Shown piece by piece: positions 1 through 7,008 of a stretch of DNA of 13,069 nt. The stretch's first letter is position 1. Every line of letters begins with the position of its first letter. Under the pieces are notes generated by a model. It searched no databases and was not told the DNA's origin. It saw nothing but the letters and a program-made list of their open reading frames with translations. A program made the translations under genes and the position numbers. The stretch comes from CAZGYE01 sp964530165 (lineage in GTDB: Bacteria > Planctomycetota > Planctomycetia > Planctomycetales > Planctomycetaceae), in contig CAZGYE010000159.1 of assembly GCA_964530165.1 (NCBI GenBank), forward strand, positions 1 through 13,069, given 5' to 3'.

Positions 1-70
1 TCCTGTCTTCCTAGATTCCTAATTTCCTCATCACTGCATTCGGCTAAACAGTTACAAAATTTCAAACTCA

Positions 71-101
71 CCCACTTTCCCACCTTACTGGGGAAGTTGG
101 G
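71..101 (-). terminator. possible terminator hairpin after the DUF1559 gene
   Basis: The arms at 71-81 and 90-101 can fold into a stem of about ten pairs with one bulge and one mismatch and an eight-base loop. On the minus strand the stem starts right after the DUF1559 stop codon (102-104). It is followed by a T-rich but broken stretch (GAGTTTGAAATTTTG), so a Rho-independent terminator is plausible but not textbook. Confidence 0.35.
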
Positions 102-1043
102 CTAGAAGTCGCCGATGGTTTCTTGGCCGTTTTTCGTGCCCAACGCGCGCCACAGGTTGAGGTCGATATTCTCCGTGACAAACCGGACAGCCCCGTCGGT
201 CAAAAGTACGTGCACTCCGCCTTCGTGTTGACTTCGGGCGGCGAAGATGCCCGTTGAGGTCCAGAGTTCGCACTCGTGGTTTTCAGTGGCTGGGTCGTTA
301 GGGCGCAGCCGGGTGCTGTAGGTCCACGCCAGGTTCCTCATTCCATACATCCAGGAGAAGGCCCGCCCGTCGGTGGCGACGTTGCCGTTGATGTTGGGGT
401 CGGCCCCCACCAGGCAAAGGTTGTAACCGGCCGTATCGGTTGAATAGCGCTTAACCCAGGGGCGACCGACGAGACACTCGGCGGCGCACATCGTGTTGCT
501 CGTTCCGTCCTTGACGTCGGCGATTCTGGTATGGCTGTTGATGGAGAAAACTCCCTCCTTGGAATCGCCCGACTGGCTGTTGCCGATGCAAACCACGTAA
601 TTGGTGGGTTCATAGTTGGGGTTCGGTTTTGTGCCCGGGTCGCTGGGGCAGCGATAGATGGGAATGGCGACATTCCGTACCGAAGCGTTGGCGCCGCCGG
701 CGCCGGGCTCCCTCAACCAGTCCACCCGATTGTACAGCGACGCCTGATCGGTCAAAGGCAGAATCCTCGCCATCCAGGTCAATTGCGAGGTGGACCAGGA
801 ATTGACACCCGTTTGGTAACGCCGAATCGCGCCGGGCGGGAACCCGTTGTACATGTCGTGATAGTTGTGCAGCGCCAATCCCAACTGCTTGAGATTGTTC
901 TTGCAGGCCGAGCGTCGTGCCGCCTCGCGCGCCTGCTGGACGGCCGGCAGCAGCAATGCAATCAAAATCGCAATAATTGCAATCACAACCAGCAATTCGA
1001 TGAGCGTAAAACCTTTCTTGCCGCGACCGGAGTATTGCCACAT
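102..1043 (-). CDS. DUF1559 domain protein with prepilin-type N-terminus
   Basis: A 313-residue protein of the large planctomycete DUF1559 family (PF07596). Residues 1-10 are a short basic leader, followed by the type IV prepilin cleavage/methylation motif G11-FTLIE and a hydrophobic helix to about residue 35. Prepilin peptidase would be expected to cut after G11. The QQAREAARR stretch and the LKQLGLALHNYHD motif that follow are typical of the family. The C-terminus has the family's HEGG...TDGAVRFV block and ends with ETIGDF. The precise function of the family is unknown; a pseudopilin-like envelope or secretion role is inferred from the N-terminus. The ATG is supported by AAAGG about eight bases upstream. 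It lies 124 bp downstream of the lipoprotein gene on the same strand, so co-transcription is likely. Planctomycete genomes carry many paralogues, so the family name does not give a substrate. Confidence 0.95.
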   Translation of the reverse strand: MWQYSGRGKKGFTLIELLVVIAIIAILIALLLPAVQQAREAARRSACKNNLKQLGLALHNYHDMYNGFPPGAIRRYQTGVNSWSTSQLTWMARILPLTDQASLYNRVDWLREPGAGGANASVRNVAIPIYRCPSDPGTKPNPNYEPTNYVVCIGNSQSGDSKEGVFSINSHTRIADVKDGTSNTMCAAECLVGRPWVKRYSTDTAGYNLCLVGADPNINGNVATDGRAFSWMYGMRNLAWTYSTRLRPNDPATENHECELWTSTGIFAARSQHEGGVHVLLTDGAVRFVTENIDLNLWRALGTKNGQETIGDF

Positions 1044-1167
1044 CGCTAGAACCTTTCGACAACAAAGTCATGAATAGCCGGACAGCGCGGGATACGCCGC
1101 TTTGTCAATCGGGCACTCCGCTGCGAGTGTGCGCCTGGTGAGCAATCAGAGCTAGAAGGCTTGATCC

Positions 1168-1665
1168 TCAACCGGGCGTTCGTGCCGGATCTTCTGTCGC
1201 TTCGGCCTGTTTGTCGAGATCGAAGTTTCTCCCTTTGTTTTCACCGGGCTGAAGTTTGACCTTCAGTTTAGTTTCGGCGTTGTAGCGTGGTGGAATGAAC
1301 TGCTCCACCTCGACGAGGGCCGCCGTTTCCCCTGCGAGTTGTTCGAAGGCTTTCATGGGGGTGTCTGTCTTGCGATTGGCATAGATGGCGACCTGGTACT
1401 CGCCGGCAACCATCCCCTCGGACAGCGGAAGCGAATACTTCCCGTCTATGATTCTGCCTTTGCCGACGACGGATGTTTCACCGCCGATGCGGTCGAAACG
1501 GATCGCCCCATCTTCAACCGGTTTTCCGTCGTAGGAGACTTCACCAGAGACAAAGCATGCGTCGGCCCCCTTTCCACAGCCGGTTGGCAGCAATGCCAGC
1601 CCCACCCACAACAGAACCAACAAACTCACAAATCGAACACGTTGACGACGCTCAACGGTTGTCAT
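1168..1665 (-). CDS. small lipoprotein with carboxypeptidase-regulatory-like (Ig-like) domain
   Basis: A 165-residue protein. Residues 9-25 form a hydrophobic signal segment after a basic start, followed by LPTGC with Cys30 as the likely lipidated residue. The lipobox is slightly unusual because Pro occupies the -3 position. The mature part begins with VSGEVSYDGKPVEDGAIRF and continues with GKYSLPL and GEYQVAIYA, the pattern of small planctomycete lipoproteins annotated as carboxypeptidase regulatory-like or transthyretin-like domains. The charged C-terminal tail (about 145-165) is probably disordered. This type of protein is commonly found beside DUF1559 genes, and here it is immediately upstream of one. 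It is probably anchored in a membrane facing the periplasm or outside. No enzymatic residues are visible and the exact role is unknown. The start codon has only a weak purine-rich stretch (GAAAG) upstream. Confidence 0.85.
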   Translation of the reverse strand: MTTVERRQRVRFVSLLVLLWVGLALLPTGCGKGADACFVSGEVSYDGKPVEDGAIRFDRIGGETSVVGKGRIIDGKYSLPLSEGMVAGEYQVAIYANRKTDTPMKAFEQLAGETAALVEVEQFIPPRYNAETKLKVKLQPGENKGRNFDLDKQAEATEDPARTPG

Positions 1666-2044
1666 TGGATGCTTTCGGTGTCTTCTGTCAACTTGAAAGA
1701 CAAACGACCCCTCAACGCTCGATCAGACCTGAGGACGCGTGCTGTCGCAATTCGCGATCTGCGGTGCATTGCGAGCAACGAGCATCGAAAGGCAAACCCA
1801 AGTCCCCAGTACGACAAACGTTCGATTTCTTGCTTTCTTGCGCAGTCACTTAGTAAACACATGATTAAGTATGCAGAGCCGGTGGACCCACGTCAAGCCC
1901 GTTTTCTACAGTTGTGCTCGATGAGTGAGGATTCGTGCGTTGAGAATTAAGGACGTACGTCGATTTTCGGCGCCCGGTGCACTGCTTCCGGGCCTTCCCG
2001 TTAGTCAGACACGGCCACCCGTCATGTTGATCCGTTGGCTGTGT
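1666..2044. other. 379-bp intergenic region upstream of the lipoprotein gene
   Basis: This region lies between the end of the sulfatase gene and the start of the lipoprotein gene, both on the minus strand. It holds one plausible sigma70-type promoter (1868-1896) and a 6-bp GC-rich stem with a 10-base loop (1972-1977 with 1988-1993) that lacks a T tract. An unrecognised 66-codon minus-strand frame (1662-1862) overlaps the lipoprotein start by ATGA, but I do not call it a gene. No RNA gene is evident. Confidence 0.6.
1868..1896 (-). promoter_or_regulatory. candidate sigma70-like promoter for the lipoprotein-DUF1559 pair
   Basis: Reading the minus strand, TTGACG (1896-1891) is separated by 17 bases from CATACT (1873-1868). 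These match five of six and four of six consensus positions. Transcription would start near 1861, giving a leader of about 195 bases before the lipoprotein ATG. The evidence is pattern matching only. Confidence 0.35.
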
Positions 2045-3559
2045 TCAAAGTCGTCCCGGCTCGCGGACGTTGTTTCCTTTTTGCTTGGTTGCCGAGTCGC
2101 CCAGGTCCTTGCGGGCCACGTCGGCGAGCGCTTGCAGGCGTTTGACCACTTCGGGGTGTTGGGAGGCCACGTCGGTCGTCTCGCTGATGTCCTTCTCGAG
2201 ATCGTACAGGGCCAGCCCGGTCTTCTTTTGAATGTACGGTCCGGGCATGCCGCCGCTGCCGGGTTTGTCCTTCAGGCTGCGATACTTGTGCGGGAAGTGC
2301 AGCTTCCATTTGCCGCTGCGGATGGCCTGCAGATGTCGTCCCCAATAGAAGTAATAGGCCTCGTGCGGAGTCTTGGCATTCGGATCGCCCGACATCAACG
2401 ACCAGATGTCTTTGCCGTCGATCCGGTTCTTCGGCAATTCGGCGCCGGCCAGTCGGGCGAGCGTGGGGAGCACGTCGATGGTCGCGGCCAATTCGTGGCA
2501 GACGTTGCCGGCGGGAATTTTGCCCGGCCAGCGCATGATGCACGCTTCGCGCTGTCCGCCGTCCCAGGTGGTCCCTTTCCCCTCGCGCAACGGCAAGGCG
2601 CAGCCGGCGTGATCGCCATACGACAGCCACGGACCGTTGTCCGACGTGAACATCACCAGCGTCTTCTTATCCAGGCCGAGCCGTTTCACGGTGTCCAGTA
2701 TCTGCCCGACCGACCAGTCGATCTCCATGATCACGTCGCCGTAGAGTCCGCGCTTCGATTTGCCTTTGAACTTGTCACTGACGAACAACGGCACGTGCGG
2801 CATCGAATGGGCGACGTAAACGAAAAAGGGCCCGTCCTTGTTCTCTTCGATGAACTGGACGGCCCGCTCGGTGTACCATGTGGTCAGTTGTGCTTGCTCT
2901 TTGCCGGTGACTCGGGGGTTGACAATCTTTTCGCCGTCGATCAACGGCAGGTCGGGAAAGCGATCTCCCGCCGTGGGGTGAAACGGCCACATGTCGTTCG
3001 AGTACGGCAAGCCGAAGTAGTCGTCGAAGCCGTGCCGCGTCGGCAGAAACTGCGGATGGTGTCCCAGGTGCCATTTGCCGTAGATGGCCGTCGCGTAGCC
3101 GCGGGACTTGAGCACTTCGGCAATGGTCGTTTCGTCTGCGTTGATTCCGTATTTCGCAGCCGGCCCGAGCGCCCCCAGAATGCCGACGCGATTCGAATAG
3201 CAGCCGGTCATCAGTGCAGCGCGCGACGCCGAGCAAACGGCCTGCGCCACGTAGAAGTCGGTGAAGCGGACGCCCTCTTGGGCCATGCGGTCCAGGCGGG
3301 GCGTCTTGATGTCGGGCGACCCGAAGCAGCCGACGTCCTGATAACCCTGATCGTCGGTGAACACGACCACAAAATTCGGCCGCTCGGCGTTCGGTTTATT
3401 CGCCCGGACCGCCGCCGGCATCGCCAACAGAATGGCCGCGAACAGAAAGAGTCGAGAGTTGAAAGTGGAGAGTGGAGAGTGCGGACTTGAAACGGCAAAG
3501 TGGGCGTCTCGCAGCCCTCGACTCTTGACTCTCCACAGACTTGAAGTCAATCGGTTCAT
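2045..3559 (-). CDS. secreted sulfatase (arylsulfatase family)
   Basis: A 504-residue type I sulfatase (PF00884) that hydrolyses sulfate esters, probably of sulfated polysaccharides. The hydrophobic signal segment is residues 36-53 (RLFLFAAILLAMPAAVRA). The first metal-binding pair is Asp69-Asp70 in VFTDDQG. The active-site signature is CSASR, residues 109-113, where Cys109 would be converted to formylglycine; Ala replaces the commoner Pro at the third position, a tolerated variant. GKWHLG follows at 161-166, HSMPH at 251-255 and the second metal site SDNG at 306-309, with Lys328 in the expected basic position. Length is normal. The start is supported by GGAG seven bases upstream (3567-3570). 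Between Met1 and the signal core lie about 30 unusual residues encoded by repeat DNA (3448-3536). It needs a formylglycine-generating enzyme or anaerobic maturase encoded elsewhere. The substrate cannot be read from sequence. Confidence 0.95.
   Translation of the reverse strand: MNRLTSSLWRVKSRGLRDAHFAVSSPHSPLSTFNSRLFLFAAILLAMPAAVRANKPNAERPNFVVVFTDDQGYQDVGCFGSPDIKTPRLDRMAQEGVRFTDFYVAQAVCSASRAALMTGCYSNRVGILGALGPAAKYGINADETTIAEVLKSRGYATAIYGKWHLGHHPQFLPTRHGFDDYFGLPYSNDMWPFHPTAGDRFPDLPLIDGEKIVNPRVTGKEQAQLTTWYTERAVQFIEENKDGPFFVYVAHSMPHVPLFVSDKFKGKSKRGLYGDVIMEIDWSVGQILDTVKRLGLDKKTLVMFTSDNGPWLSYGDHAGCALPLREGKGTTWDGGQREACIMRWPGKIPAGNVCHELAATIDVLPTLARLAGAELPKNRIDGKDIWSLMSGDPNAKTPHEAYYFYWGRHLQAIRSGKWKLHFPHKYRSLKDKPGSGGMPGPYIQKKTGLALYDLEKDISETTDVASQHPEVVKRLQALADVARKDLGDSATKQKGNNVREPGRL
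3448..3536. repeat. short repeat cluster (GTGGAGAGT / AGAGTCGAG units) inside the sulfatase gene
   Basis: GTGGAGAGT occurs twice in overlapping tandem (3465-3473, 3472-3480) and once inverted (3528-3536). AGAGTCGAG occurs at 3448-3456 and inverted at 3517-3525. The order of the units differs between the two arms, so this is a mosaic rather than a simple hairpin. GTGGAGAGT-like strings are, from general experience, recurrent in planctomycete intergenic DNA. Here the cluster is in frame between the start codon and signal-peptide core of the sulfatase. Confidence 0.7.
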
Positions 3560-3688
3560 TGCGTGGCTCCAGTGGATGTTCGATCTCGTGTTGACAGGAC
3601 TTCTATTGGTAACGTAACGGCAAACGGTTTACTTGTCGATCGTCGGTGGAAGAGCCGACCAGCCGGCCCCCGCTCGCCGAGATCGTTG

Positions 3689-4582
3689 CTACGAGCCGAT
3701 CGGCGGGAGTGGTTCGCGAGCAAGCAGCCATTCCTCGGGAATAGAATCGCGTCTGGCCGAAAGGCTGACGATGCCGCCGACGATTGCGCAGGTCGTGTCT
3801 CGATCGCCCAAACCGGAGACCGTCGTCCACAGGGCTTCGGCGTAATCGTCCAGGTGCTTTGCAGCGCACCACAGCGTGAACGGTACGGTGTCGGGGGCCG
3901 TGATTCGGCTGCCGTTGCCGAGCACGGCGACCGCTTCGTCCACTCCTGCATCAGGCGCAAGATGAATGGCGTTCCTGATGCCGTCGACTGTGTCGGAAGC
4001 GGGAGTCTGCTCGATCACCATTTCCAGCAGCCGTCGGCCGGCCTCTGCCGGCGGTGAAGCGCGCACTTGCCACGCGGCGGCGGCGGCCACGGCGACGGCG
4101 ATCGCGCCGGCTTCCCCTTCCGGGTGCATGTGCGTGACCTGTGCTGATGCCCGCGCCTCGCGGACGACGGCTTCCAAGTCGTCGGCAAAATAAGCGCCCA
4201 ACGGAGCGACCCGCATCGCGCTGCCGTTGCCCATGGATCCCTCGCCGCCGAAAGCGTCACCAGCCGCATCCCGCCAGCAGACGCCTTCGTTAATGGCGGC
4301 GAGAATCTCGTGCGCCGTGGCGCCGTAGCCGCGCTGCGGATCGTTTCGGTACCGGACGGCAAACGTCTGCGCCAGATCGTCCTGATCGATGCGTGCGTGT
4401 CGGTCCAACACCTCGACGATCGCCAGGGCCATTTCCGTGTCGTCGGTGTAACGCCATCGCGGCGCGGGCAGCTTCCGCTGCGGGATCCATTCCGGAAAAT
4501 CGAAGTACTGCTCGCCCAGGGCATCGCCGACCGAGAGGCCCTCCAGCGACAGCCTGGCACGCTGTATTCGCTGAGTCACCAT
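3689..4582 (-). CDS. ADP-ribosylglycohydrolase family protein
   Basis: A 297-residue member of the ADP-ribosyl-[dinitrogen reductase] glycohydrolase (DraG/ARH) family (PF03747), whose characterised members remove ADP-ribose from proteins or small molecules using paired magnesium ions. Visible motifs in order are GLSVGDALGE (15-24), the metal-binding TDDT (46-49), GNGSAMRVAPLG (118-129), the HMHPEGEAGA stretch (151-160) and the second metal site GDRDTT (259-264) followed by CAIVGG. All expected metal ligands are present, so it is probably active. It is likely cytoplasmic, with no signal peptide. The reading frame is open up to 5041, but ATG at 4582 is chosen because the family fold begins there and GGGGAGA lies just upstream. 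It is divergent from the fkbM-like gene and 129 bp upstream of the sulfatase. No ADP-ribosyltransferase or nitrogenase gene is near, so its target is unknown. Confidence 0.93.
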   Translation of the reverse strand: MVTQRIQRARLSLEGLSVGDALGEQYFDFPEWIPQRKLPAPRWRYTDDTEMALAIVEVLDRHARIDQDDLAQTFAVRYRNDPQRGYGATAHEILAAINEGVCWRDAAGDAFGGEGSMGNGSAMRVAPLGAYFADDLEAVVREARASAQVTHMHPEGEAGAIAVAVAAAAAWQVRASPPAEAGRRLLEMVIEQTPASDTVDGIRNAIHLAPDAGVDEAVAVLGNGSRITAPDTVPFTLWCAAKHLDDYAEALWTTVSGLGDRDTTCAIVGGIVSLSARRDSIPEEWLLAREPLPPIGS

Positions 4583-4662
4583 TGTCTCTCCCCATAGTAG
4601 GCTCGTCAGACCCTCAAACCGAGTCAATCCACCGGCTCTGCCGGGGGTTGCTGAATTCCAGC

Positions 4663-4692
4663 TTGACGCTGCGGACGGGTCAGCGGTACATT
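4663..4692 (+). promoter_or_regulatory. candidate promoter for the methyltransferase-glycosyltransferase unit
   Basis: TTGACG (4663-4668) and TACATT (4687-4692) are 18 bases apart, matching five and four of six sigma70 consensus positions. The predicted start near 4699 leaves a leader of about 32 bases before the GTG at 4732. It sits in the 149-bp divergent region shared with the ADP-ribosylglycohydrolase gene. For that minus-strand gene I found no well-spaced promoter. Confidence 0.4.
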
Positions 4693-4716
4693 TCACCACT
4701 TTTCCCTTCGTCGAGC

Positions 4717-4723
4717 AAAGGAA
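4717..4723 (+). promoter_or_regulatory. ribosome binding site deciding the GTG start of the FkbM gene
   Basis: AAAGGAA ends eight bases before the GTG at 4732. The frame is open further upstream to 4393, but that stretch is antisense to the ADP-ribosylglycohydrolase gene and reads as low-complexity Arg/Pro/Ala. This site therefore sets the start. Confidence 0.6.
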
Positions 4724-4731
4724 CTGCCGTC

Positions 4732-5694
4732 GTGTCCGCAGTAGAAACGGTTTCTCTTCCACGCAAGCGCACGTCGGGAATCCCACGTATTTCGCGAGCC
4801 GTTGAATCGTTGGCCCGAAATGTCTGTTCGCCCATCGCGGCGCGAATTCCCGACGTGGTCGCCAACCGTTTGCGTTGGATGGGACACGTGACCGCTCGCC
4901 TGCCGGACGGGAGCAAGCTGCGATTGCTCTCCGATGGCAAAGCGGGAAAAGACACCGTCGTGCGGAGAGTCGCCGGCCGCAACGTCGCGGACTACGAGCC
5001 GGAAACGATGAACGTCTATTTTCTGCTCCTTGAACATGCAACGCATGTCGTCGACGTCGGGGCGCACACCGGGATTTTTGCGCTGGCGGCTGCGGCCGGC
5101 GCCCCGCAGCGTTGCGTCTATGCTTTTGAGCCCGTGCCGCAAATCGCCGCCCGGCTCGAGTCGCATCAGCTGCTCAATCATCTCACCAACCTGAACGTCG
5201 AAGTGTGTGCCGTCGGCGACACGGACGGACAGACCGACCTGTTCATTCCCCCAACATCGTGGAGTTTACCGACCAGTTCTTCAACCCGGGCGGGTTTTTT
5301 CGACGAGACGCTCAGGATCAGCGTCCCGATCGTCTCGCTGGACGCCTACATGTCGAGACGCGGGATGCCGAGGATTGACCTGATGAAGATCGACACCGAG
5401 TCGACGGAGCATTTGGTGCTCGCGGGCGCGTCGCAAGTGATCGCACACTCACAGCCGGCCATCATTTGTGAAGTGCTGGCCGGGCCGGGCGAAGCCGAAC
5501 TCCAGCGGTTCTTCGATTCGACCGGCTACCGATCGTTTTGGATCACGGACGAGGGCCTGGTCGAGATGCCGGAGATTCGTGGAGAAAAGAGGTCGGGACG
5601 GTTGAGGAATTACCTGTTCATCACGGACGATCGGTTTGGCCAAGTCTCACGGCTGTTGGTCGATCTTCCTGGGCGTGCTCGATTTGCCGGATGA
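4732..5694 (+). CDS. FkbM family SAM-dependent methyltransferase
   Basis: A 320-residue protein starting at GTG 4732. The SAM-binding motif I is VVDVGAHTG (about 106-114), followed by the acidic motif FEPVP (132-136), which would contact the ribose of SAM. VPIVSLDAY (about 198-206) and LMKIDTEST (about 217-225) are the strongest hallmarks of the FkbM family (Methyltransf_21, PF05050), where the second is usually KIDVEG; here Thr-Glu-Ser replaces the Val-Glu-Gly ending. Members commonly O-methylate sugars or polyketides and are frequent in polysaccharide and glycolipid clusters. The N-terminal 100 residues are a variable region. The glycosyltransferase gene begins 16 bp downstream on the same strand, so a shared transcript and a joint role in glycan decoration are likely. 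The acceptor is unknown. No transmembrane segment or signal peptide is visible. Confidence 0.9.
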   Translation: MSAVETVSLPRKRTSGIPRISRAVESLARNVCSPIAARIPDVVANRLRWMGHVTARLPDGSKLRLLSDGKAGKDTVVRRVAGRNVADYEPETMNVYFLLLEHATHVVDVGAHTGIFALAAAAGAPQRCVYAFEPVPQIAARLESHQLLNHLTNLNVEVCAVGDTDGQTDLFIPPTSWSLPTSSSTRAGFFDETLRISVPIVSLDAYMSRRGMPRIDLMKIDTESTEHLVLAGASQVIAHSQPAIICEVLAGPGEAELQRFFDSTGYRSFWITDEGLVEMPEIRGEKRSGRLRNYLFITDDRFGQVSRLLVDLPGRARFAG

Positions 5695-5710
5695 TTCTGA
5701 TTGAGATCCC

Positions 5711-6838
5711 ATGCGCATCTGCCTCTACACCGAAACGGCATTGCCCAAGTTGGGCGGTCAGGAAGTGGTTGTCGACGCGCTGGCGCGCCAATTTCTGTCT
5801 GCCGGTCACGAAGTGACGGTGTTGGCCTCGCATCCGCGGCGTCCATTGCAGCCGGACGACGCATCGCTGCCGTACGAAGTCTGCCGGCAACCGCGATTCT
5901 ACTCGACCCGGCGGCTGGTGAGCTGGTATCGCTGGTTCCTCGATCGGCTGCATCGGCAACGACGATTCGACGTCGTGCATTGTCACAGCGTTTACCCGAC
6001 CGCTTACGTGGCGAGTTGTACGGGATCGCTCGGTTCGGTTCGGATCGTCGTCACGAGTCACGGCGGCGACATCAGCCCGAATCGGCCCTGTTTGTCCAGG
6101 CCGCGTATCCAGAAACGTTATCGGCGTGCGCTCTGTCGAGCCGATGCTGTGATCGCGATCAGTGAGATGACCGAGGACCGCATTCGACCTTTCGCGCCGG
6201 AAGGATTGCGTATCGAGCGAATCCCCAACGGAATAGACGTCCCGAGCCTGGCCACACGTAGTCCGAGACCCGCAGAGATCGACCCGGGCATTCAGCCCGG
6301 ACGGTACTTGTTGTTTATGGGTCGTCTGGTCCGCCGAAAAGGGGTCGACCTGTTGCTCGATGCGCTGTCGCGACTTCCCCCAGAGAATGACGTGCAGTTG
6401 GTGATCGCCGGCGATGGAACTCAGCGCGCTTCGCTGGAATCGCAGATGACCTCAGAGGGACTCGCCCAGCGGGTTCGGTTTGTGGGACGAGTGCAGGGAA
6501 ACAAAAAGACCTACCTGCTGCGAAATGCGCTCGCGACGGTCGTTCCGTCGCGCGTGTGGGAATCGTTTGGGCTTGTTGTGATCGAGTCTTACGCCTCGGG
6601 GACGCCCGTGATCGGAACAGACTTGCCGGGAATGGGTAGTCTGATACAACCACACAGCACCGGACTCCGCGTTCCGGCGGAATCGGTGCAGGACCTCTCG
6701 GGCGCATTGGCGTGGGCATTCGACCATCCCGGTGAGATGCAGCAAATGGGCGAACAAGCCAGACGCGTTTCGCAGCAGTACGACTGGTCGAACATTGCCG
6801 GACGGCATCTCGCGCTTTTCGAAGAGTTGCTCGCATAG
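5711..6838 (+). CDS. glycosyltransferase family 4 (GT-B fold)
   Basis: A 375-residue retaining glycosyltransferase. The N-terminal acceptor domain begins MRICLYTETALPKLGGQE with the glycine-rich loop GGQE (15-18), and contains DVVHCHS (87-93) and VTSHGGD (114-120). The C-terminal nucleotide-sugar domain has LLFMGRLVRRKG (200-211), VIAGDG (231-236) and the E-x7-E motif ESFGLVVIE (284-292), followed by SGTPVIG (296-302). These are characteristic of GT4 (PF13439 plus PF00534). It would transfer a sugar from an activated donor onto a lipid-linked or polysaccharide acceptor at the cytoplasmic membrane face. Donor and acceptor cannot be inferred. It lies 16 bp after the FkbM methyltransferase. The ATG at 5711 has only a weak GAG-like upstream site, consistent with coupling to the upstream gene. 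Confidence 0.93.
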   Translation: MRICLYTETALPKLGGQEVVVDALARQFLSAGHEVTVLASHPRRPLQPDDASLPYEVCRQPRFYSTRRLVSWYRWFLDRLHRQRRFDVVHCHSVYPTAYVASCTGSLGSVRIVVTSHGGDISPNRPCLSRPRIQKRYRRALCRADAVIAISEMTEDRIRPFAPEGLRIERIPNGIDVPSLATRSPRPAEIDPGIQPGRYLLFMGRLVRRKGVDLLLDALSRLPPENDVQLVIAGDGTQRASLESQMTSEGLAQRVRFVGRVQGNKKTYLLRNALATVVPSRVWESFGLVVIESYASGTPVIGTDLPGMGSLIQPHSTGLRVPAESVQDLSGALAWAFDHPGEMQQMGEQARRVSQQYDWSNIAGRHLALFEELLA

Positions 6839-6900
6839 CCGCAACGCCTCCGCGGGACTATGATACTCTTGTGGGCTTGTGTGCCCTGTTGTCTTCAAAG

Positions 6901-6969
6901 CCCACGGGTGGCAACCCGTGGGATTTGAAGTGAAATGCAATCTCTTACCCACGGGCTGCCACCCGTGGG
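6901..6969. repeat. pair of inverted CCCACGGG hairpin repeats
   Basis: Two perfect 8-bp stems, CCCACGGG with CCCGTGGG, occur at 6901-6922 (loop TGGCAA) and 6948-6969 (loop CTGCCA). The loops are near reverse complements, and the flanking bases (AAGC before the first, GCTT after the second) match as an inverted pair, so the second unit is an inverted copy of the first. Such palindromes recur in planctomycete intergenic DNA and resemble REP-type elements. The pair fills the gap between the glycosyltransferase and ispG and could terminate, attenuate or stabilise the transcript. Confidence 0.8.
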
Positions 6970-6996
6970 CTTGAGTAGATTCCATGCCCATCAGTT

Positions 6997-7002
6997 AAGG
7001 AG
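6997..7002 (+). promoter_or_regulatory. strong ribosome binding site of ispG
   Basis: AAGGAG is followed by six bases and then GTG at 7009. This fixes the GTG start of ispG, which has no ATG nearby in that frame. Confidence 0.75.
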
Positions 7003-7008
7003 CCCTCG

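Noticed and set aside
1662..1862. 66-codon minus-strand frame whose TGA overlaps the lipoprotein ATG (ATGA), suggesting translational coupling.
   Set aside because: No recognisable motif or ribosome site, and its ATG would fall at the predicted transcription start. The ATGA overlap can be chance.
1972..1993. GC-rich stem considered as a terminator of the sulfatase gene.
   Set aside because: Only 6 bp with a 10-base loop and no T tract on the minus strand.
1925..3490. Long plus-strand open frame of 521 codons.
   Set aside because: It is antisense to the sulfatase, whose motifs are unambiguous. Long shadow frames are expected in high-GC genes.
4583..5041. N-terminal extension of the ADP-ribosylglycohydrolase to 5041.
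   Set aside because: The extension is Arg/Pro/Ser-rich and antisense to the FkbM gene, while a good ribosome site and the family fold start at 4582.
4732..6838. Considered a polysaccharide or secondary-metabolite biosynthesis cluster.
   Set aside because: Only two glycan-type genes are present. ispG is housekeeping and there is no flippase, polymerase, synthase or exporter.
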